The notes below the pieces were generated by a model. That model was not told where the DNA came from. It did not search any database and worked only from the letters and a program-made list of their open reading frames with translations. Both the position numbers and the translations under genes were made by a program. This document shows, piece by piece, positions 58,901-64,000 of a stretch of DNA of 64,000 bases. The DNA is from Lathyrus oleraceus (taxonomy: Eukaryota > Streptophyta > Magnoliopsida > Fabales > Fabaceae): positions 94,112,944 through 94,176,943 of the forward strand of contig NC_066582.1 of assembly GCF_024323335.1 (NCBI RefSeq), in the 5' to 3' direction. Positions within the stretch are counted from its first letter, which is position 1, and the number at the start of each line of letters is the position of its first letter.

Positions 58901-59422
58901 ACCTTTCCATCCTTCTTAGGTACTGGGACAATGTTTGCAACCCATGGAGGATAATTGGTGACTGCTAGAAACCCTGCATCCAACTGCTTTTGCACTTCTT
59001 CCTTTATCTTGACAGCCATCTCTGGTCTTGTTCTTCTGAGCTTCTGCTTGACCGGAGGACAACCTTCTTTGAGAGGCAAGCGGTGTACCACGATGTCTGT
59101 GTCCAGCCCAGGCATGTCCTGATAAGACCAGGCGAAGATGTCAACGTATTCTTGCAGCAATTCAATCAACCCCTTCTTCACATTGTCTTCTAAAGCAACC
59201 CCTATCTTGATTTCTCTCTTGGCGTCCTCGGTGCCGAGATTAATCACTTCAACAGACTCTTGATGCGGTTGAATAACCCTTTCCTCTTGTTTTAATAACC
59301 TGGTAAGCTCTTCAGGGAGTTCACAGTCTTCATCACCCTCTTCTTCAGCTTGAAATATTGGATTTTCAAAGTCGAAACGAGCCGTAGCAGAAACGTTATC
59401 AATAGGATCCGGTGATGTGCAT
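55948..59422 (-). pseudogene. pol: Ogre-III pol: RT, two RNase H domains, integrase (one stop)
   Basis: The exon starts at 59422. The frame is open to 58567, then a single TAG near 58569 just after the catalytic YVDDMIAKS block, then open for 867 codons to AVKKYFA at 55948. Domains in order: RT, first RNase H (YYLSKKFTDCE to VARWQM), archaeal-type RNase H (FDGAVN, NNEAEYEACILG, GDSTLVINQ), integrase zinc end (GGHAMAKK, CHKCQ), integrase core (GIDMIGKIEP, TDNGSN, then NDAVEAANK, where Ogre-I and II have NGAVEAANK) and a C-terminal domain. It is the least damaged pol here. Confidence 0.92.
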
Positions 59423-59668
59423 CTGCATGAGTGATGGTATGTGCTTATGAGTGTGAACAAGAAGTGAAAACTAAACAAAACATTGCCATTTTTTTATTTT
59501 GAAAAACTGCAAAAATAGAAAGACAGGGAACGAAATATTTGAATGCAAAAATACGTCCTTTATTTATGATAAAAATGCAAGTGTCACATAGACGGGCCCT
59601 ACAATGAGTCATTACGCCCTGGGCAGAACGTAAGACTTGGATATGCATGAATAAACAAAGAAAATTAC
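59423..59668 (-). other. Ogre-III intron between protease and RT
   Basis: Donor GTAATTTTC from 59668, acceptor CTCATGCAG ending 59423, 246 bases. The join keeps the frame. The donor's TAA (59667-59665) stops the unspliced frame. Confidence 0.77.
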
Positions 59669-62600
59669 TCTTCAAGAAGAGTGACTTGGATAATCTCTTC
59701 AGAATACCAATTGTTGATGACTTCACCCGGGATCCTCGGACGCACCCAGTTGTCAATGTCACAATCACTATCCCCATCTTCTTCGTTGACTGCAGAGACT
59801 TGACCATACTGAATGATGTCAGCACTGGAGAAAGTGATCGGCCCCTGAAGTGTTGTAAAAGTCAAAACTGGCTGATACCCAATCCCGAACTTATCTTCTT
59901 TCACTGGTAATTCCAACAGACGCCCCCAATCGGGAGCAACACCTGAATCCACCACGGCTCGTGCCTGCTTAAAGGATGAGATAGAGGCACCCGCCTTAAC
60001 CTCTTCCACCGGAGTTGCATCCTTGATTTGAACTGACTCAAAAGCCTGACACAGAGTCTCATGAATTTCACCTTCTACTTCTACATACTTGAATGTAGAC
60101 AGGTTACTGACCAGGATGTCCTCCTCACCACAGACGGTGATAATTCGTCCGTTGACCGAAACTTAATCTTCTGGTGTAGAGTTGAAGAGACTGCCCCAAC
60201 ATTATGGATCCAAGGACGACCCAGCAGGCAACTGTAGGAAGGACTGATATCCATCACGTAGAAGACAGTGTTGAAGGTTTGTGATCCAATCAGAATTGGC
60301 AATTCTACCTCTCCAAACACCGATCTCTTAGAACCATCGAAGGCTCTAACAATAAGATCTGAAGGTTTCAAGACCAAACCCTCTACTTCTAACTTCGACA
60401 GGGCTCTCTTGGGTAGCACATTGAGAGAGGAGCCTGTATCCACCAGAACATGCGATAGCACGGTGTCTCTGCATTCCATCGAGATGTGCAGAGCCTTGTT
60501 ATGATTGCATCCGGCTGGTGTCAAGTCAGAATCAGTGAAACCCAACCCGTTGCTTGCATGCACATTGGCGACGATCCCTTCTAGTTGGTTTACCGAGATT
60601 TCTTGAGGTACATATGCAGCATTAAGAACCTTCAGAAGTGCCTCCCTGTGTGCCTCCGAACACAACAGGAGTGAGAGAATGGATATCTTGGACGGAGTCT
60701 GAATCAACTGATCGACTACCTTGTAGTCGCTTTTCTTTATGATTCTCAGAAGCTCGTCCACATCCTTTGCAAAAGTGGGCTCAGAACCATCCTGGGGTGC
60801 AGAGGTACCCTCATTCACGATTTGCTTGCCTTTGGTTTTCGCCACAGCATCAGCATTACCAGCTTGGGTAACCGGTGGTGAGAACAATCTACCACTCCTG
60901 GTGAATCGGCCGATTCCACCGACATTATCCACTGCGGGACCGTCAAGTTCAGGCTTCTGACCCTCTTCTACTTTCAGTGGCCGTTCCACCTTATGATCGT
61001 GCATATACACACTCCCCCCATAATGCCACGGAATGGCCCTTTCACTGGTGAAAGGTAAAGGACCAGGGGTTGTGATGGTCATAGTAGATCGTCGCACTGG
61101 TGGCACGGGTTGCGCTTCTGGCACACTGATCTGATTAGTTGGGTAGAAAATAGTGATAGTAGCAATATCACAGTCGTACTCGGAAATCTCATTCATTGAA
61201 ATGCAAGCATCCGAAACATCGGGATCAAGTTCAATTACATCAGGATCATCCACATTGGAAAAAATAAATACATCATCATGGATTACAGAATCAGTAGGAA
61301 CAACATCTGCGAATTCATCAGTAGCATCTTCAAACCCTTCTTCCTCAACCCCTTCCACAAACTCTTGGACAGACAAATCTTCAACCTGGAGGATACCTTT
61401 GTCGAGCAAGGCCTAGATACCCTGCTGTAGCTTCAAACAACCTCCACTCTGAGTGGCACAATCCAAACAACCCTTCCCACAACCGGGGAAAACATCGGCC
61501 TTCAGCAAGCATCCTTTGATATCCAACAATGGAGTCTTCAACTTCAACACATCCTTAATGGACTTGGCTTTTCCCTCTATCATGTTAACGTTCACACCAC
61601 CATGCTGGGGCATGGGATTGTTAACGACATTCGGAGCCGGTGCAAGGTCGATGGCCTTTGAATCTATGAGGTCTTGAACTACGTGCTTAAAAGCTTTGCA
61701 GTTCTCAATATTGTGGTCAGGTGCCCCAGAGTGGAAGCTACACCTAGCGTTGGCGTCGTAACCCACCGGAAGTCTACCAATAGGAGGAGCCAGAGTGCGC
61801 AGTTGCACAAGTTGTAGTTGTTGAAGACTAGAAAGCAACTGAGCGTACGACATTGGAAGGGTGTCGAAACGCCTGTCCATCATCCTTTGCCTCTGTTGAT
61901 AAGCGGGTCTGTTACCCAGTTGCTGCTGCTGTTGATACTGAGCTGGTTGACGTTGTGATTGTTGTTGTTGTAGTGGCGCTGCAGCTGGAATGGTCACAGC
62001 CGCAACACACGGTTGCTGATGATAATTCTGAAAATTATTCCTCCGGTTATCCCTGTTCTGATAAGAAGATATGGCATTTGCATCCCCTTCTCTCCTCTTC
62101 TGTCCCTGAATGAACGGCTTCTTCACCCCTGATGAGGATCCACCTCCACTCTGGCTCTTATAGGTCTTTAGGTAATTCTCCACCCTTTCTCCAGTAGAGA
62201 CCACATCAGCAAAGTTGGAAGCATTGCACCCCACCAGACGCTCCAGATAAGATCCAGGCAGCGTATTCATGAACATGTTAGCCATTTCCTTTTCCAACAT
62301 AGGAGGCTGAACACGGGAAGCTGTATCCCTCCAGCGTTGAGCGTATTCCCTGAGGCACTCATTGCTTTTAAGAGACAGATTCTGAAGTTGAGTTCTGTCC
62401 GGAGCCATGTCTGCATTATACTGATACTGCTTCACGAAAGCCTCTGCCAAATCCCTCCAGCAACGGATGTGGGCTCTGTCCAGCCTCATATACCATTCCA
62501 AGGATGCCCCAGCTAGGCTATCCTGGAAGAAGTACATAAGTAGCTTCTCGTCATCAGAGTATGCAACCATTTTACGGAAATAGGCTTGCACGTGAGTTTT

Positions 62601-63041
62601 GGGGAAAGAGCTGCCATGGTATTTGTCAAATATCGGGACCTTAAATTTCGGTGGCACTCTCACACCTGGGACCAGCCCCAAGTCAGCAACATCTACTCCC
62701 AGAAGATTCTGTCCTTCCACTGCTTTCAACCTCTCTTCCAATCTTCTAAACATGGGGTCCATGCCAAAGTCTTCCTGAAGCAAGGGGAACTGATCATCCT
62801 GACCATCCTGAATGGGTTGTTGATCTAGGTTGACACACGGGATCGGGATAGGCCCCGGTCCATTGGGACCATTAGCCTCTCCAGCTGGAGGATCAGCCAA
62901 CGTCTCCGGTTGAGTAATAGGGGGATCCCTCTGCACCAACAATCTAAGCTCCTGCTGTCCTTGAGCCACCCCTTGAACCAAATCCATGAATTGATTCATG
63001 CGAATCTTCATCTCGGCGAGCTCTGCTTGTAGGCTCTCCAT
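59665..63041 (-). pseudogene. gag-pro: Ogre-III gag-protease
   Basis: Starts MESLQAELAEMKIRMNQF at 63041. Gag is open to a TAG at 61412-61410. The same frame then continues 61409-60081 with acidic sequence and the aspartic protease: VLVDTGSSLNVLPK (active site near 60430-60446), AFDGSKRSVFGEVELPI, and SCLLGRPWIHNVGAV. A frameshift at about 60120-60165 and continuation in another frame (60009-59665) lead to the intron donor. Gag has the Retrotrans_gag-type domain and the CX2HX5HX4C finger-like motif. Gag forms the particle and the protease cuts the polyprotein. One stop and one shift disable the full product. Confidence 0.87.
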
Positions 63042-63433
63042 CGCTCTCTGTTGATTCCTTCGGGTACCGTATCGGTGAATGCCTGAGTCAGCTATCCTGC
63101 TAGTGGGACACCAAACAATATGAGAACACTGCAGCAGTACCTGTTATGCAAGATATGACAATGAATATGTAAATGCAATGCCATGTTTATCAAATCCAAA
63201 AGGTATTCTACCCCCTTGATTCCAGTCTCACATCAGGAGAATAGTGCAAGAAGACTGAGTCATGGATAAACTTCTGAGATCAAGATGCAACAAAGGGAAA
63301 CCAACATACAAATGAGTTTCAGGAAAGGGGCCTTAGCCAAAAGTACATCAAAAGAGGATCCCCACAACAAGCCTGTGGATTATCACTACACAACAACAAA
63401 ACAAAAAGTAAAGGGAGGAACATAAACCAGAGA
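63042..63433 (-). other. Spacer between ORF1 and gag in Ogre-III
   Basis: About 390 noncoding bases. The part next to gag is conserved in Ogre-II (51209-51420). No recognisable gene or clear splice pair is seen. Confidence 0.6.
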
Positions 63434-64000
63434 TCAGCCTCCTGTATACAACCCATAAGGACTGCTCCTCACTTCATCCAGTAATGCCACCGTGTCGGGA
63501 TGATCTGGAGATTCTGTCAAATGCCGGATAAGCAGATTCCTCTTGTGAATGATCCCATCCAGTTCGTTGATGTGCTCTTTGTAGTAATTCCCATCATCTT
63601 CTCCGAATACCTCTTTAAGTCTGGATTTCTTCAAACCTGCCAACACCTTGAGTTCTTCAATCTGTCCTCGAGCCTCATGGAGTTGATCTGTGATGTAGCC
63701 ATTAGTAGAACGGGCGCACAAAAGCTCATTGTTTTTCCCCTTCAGCAAAGTCGTCAATTTCTCTATCTGACCAGTCAGTTCGGCTACTGTCTCCTCCTCC
63801 TTTGCCTTCCGAGAAGTTGAAAATGCATCCCATTGCTCCTGCCACCCAGCTAATTTACCATGAGCATCTACTAACTGCTGCTTGACTCGCCTCAACTCAG
63901 AACTGGATGATCTCAAGGCTTCGTCTGTCTTCCTGAAGAAGTCCGCCTCCACAGCAAATCTCCTCTCTGCTTCCTTTTGCACTCTGACGGCTTCCCCCTT
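63434..64000 (-). CDS. Ogre-III ORF1, C-terminal part (partial)
   Basis: Open from the window edge to the stop at 63434, 188 residues, without breaks. The sequence is charged with heptad-like spacing (ELRRVKQQLVDAHGKLAGWQ, AELTGQIEKLTTLLKGKNNE), so a long coiled coil is likely, followed by a short tail ending SPYGLYTGG. It occupies the place ORF1 has in Ogre-I, whose C-terminus is also coiled-coil-like. The N-terminal DUF7745-like domain would be beyond the window. Function unknown. Confidence 0.7.
   Translation of the reverse strand, partial: KGEAVRVQKEAERRFAVEADFFRKTDEALRSSSSELRRVKQQLVDAHGKLAGWQEQWDAFSTSRKAKEEETVAELTGQIEKLTTLLKGKNNELLCARSTNGYITDQLHEARGQIEELKVLAGLKKSRLKEVFGEDDGNYYKEHINELDGIIHKRNLLIRHLTESPDHPDTVALLDEVRSSPYGLYTGG

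Larger units (their letters stand above)
52345..64000 (-). mobile_element. Ogre-III: most complete Ogre-type element, leaves the window
   Basis: Reading leftward from the edge: ORF1 C-terminus, spacer, gag, protease, intron, pol, 3' noncoding region, polypurine tract and the shared LTR. Its 5' LTR and ORF1 start are outside. All polyprotein domains are present, with few breaks. Confidence 0.87.

Overview
This window looks like intergenic DNA from a large plant genome, most likely a legume. That is an inference from the families present: Ogre-type Ty3/gypsy elements, Sirevirus (SIRE/Maximus-type) Ty1/copia elements, an Athila-type gypsy element and a Mutator-like (MULE) fragment. I see no ordinary host gene, rRNA or tRNA gene. 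The one intact non-retroelement reading frame is a small two-exon GRF zinc-finger gene that appears to belong to the MULE.

Layout. 1-7297: 3' part of a plus-strand Sirevirus (SIRE-A) with a pol carrying three in-frame stops, an intact extra 3' ORF and its 3' LTR. 7298-35265: an old copia LTR and a minus-strand RNase H remnant, opened by two insertions. The first is a nearly complete minus-strand Ogre-type element (Ogre-I, 8307-22270) that has lost gag. The second is an Athila-type remnant (22907-34719), whose gag was itself entered by a second Sirevirus (SIRE-B, 25026-33471, target duplication AATTA). 35272-38127: truncated third Sirevirus (SIRE-C). 38132-38620: decayed copia RT. 39501-41559: MULE fragment with the GRF gene and a transposase C-terminus, cut off by Ogre gag.

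41560-64000: a minus-strand chain of three Ogre internal regions sharing LTRs: gag fragment, LTR 42541-42951, Ogre-II, LTR 52345-54301, Ogre-III (continues past the window). Ogre-II lacks ORF1 and the protease. Ogre-III has ORF1 (partial), gag, protease and pol, broken by a few stops and frameshifts. In all three Ogre copies a short intron lies between the protease and RT parts. Its GTAA donor contains the Gag-Pro stop codon, so splicing decides whether pol is read.

The most interesting signals are non-coding. (1) Ogre elements carry a tandem row of stem-loops just after the pol stop, with stems that differ in sequence but stay self-complementary. (2) A minisatellite in the Ogre-II 3' region is a single remnant in Ogre-III. 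(3) GTCGAC-type palindrome clusters occur both in Sirevirus LTRs and again upstream of the extra 3' ORF, suggesting an internal promoter. (4) Motifs resembling the tRNA primer site occur in the Ogre 3' region on the opposite strand. Homology statements rest on recognised protein motifs and on comparing copies inside the window; no database search was run.
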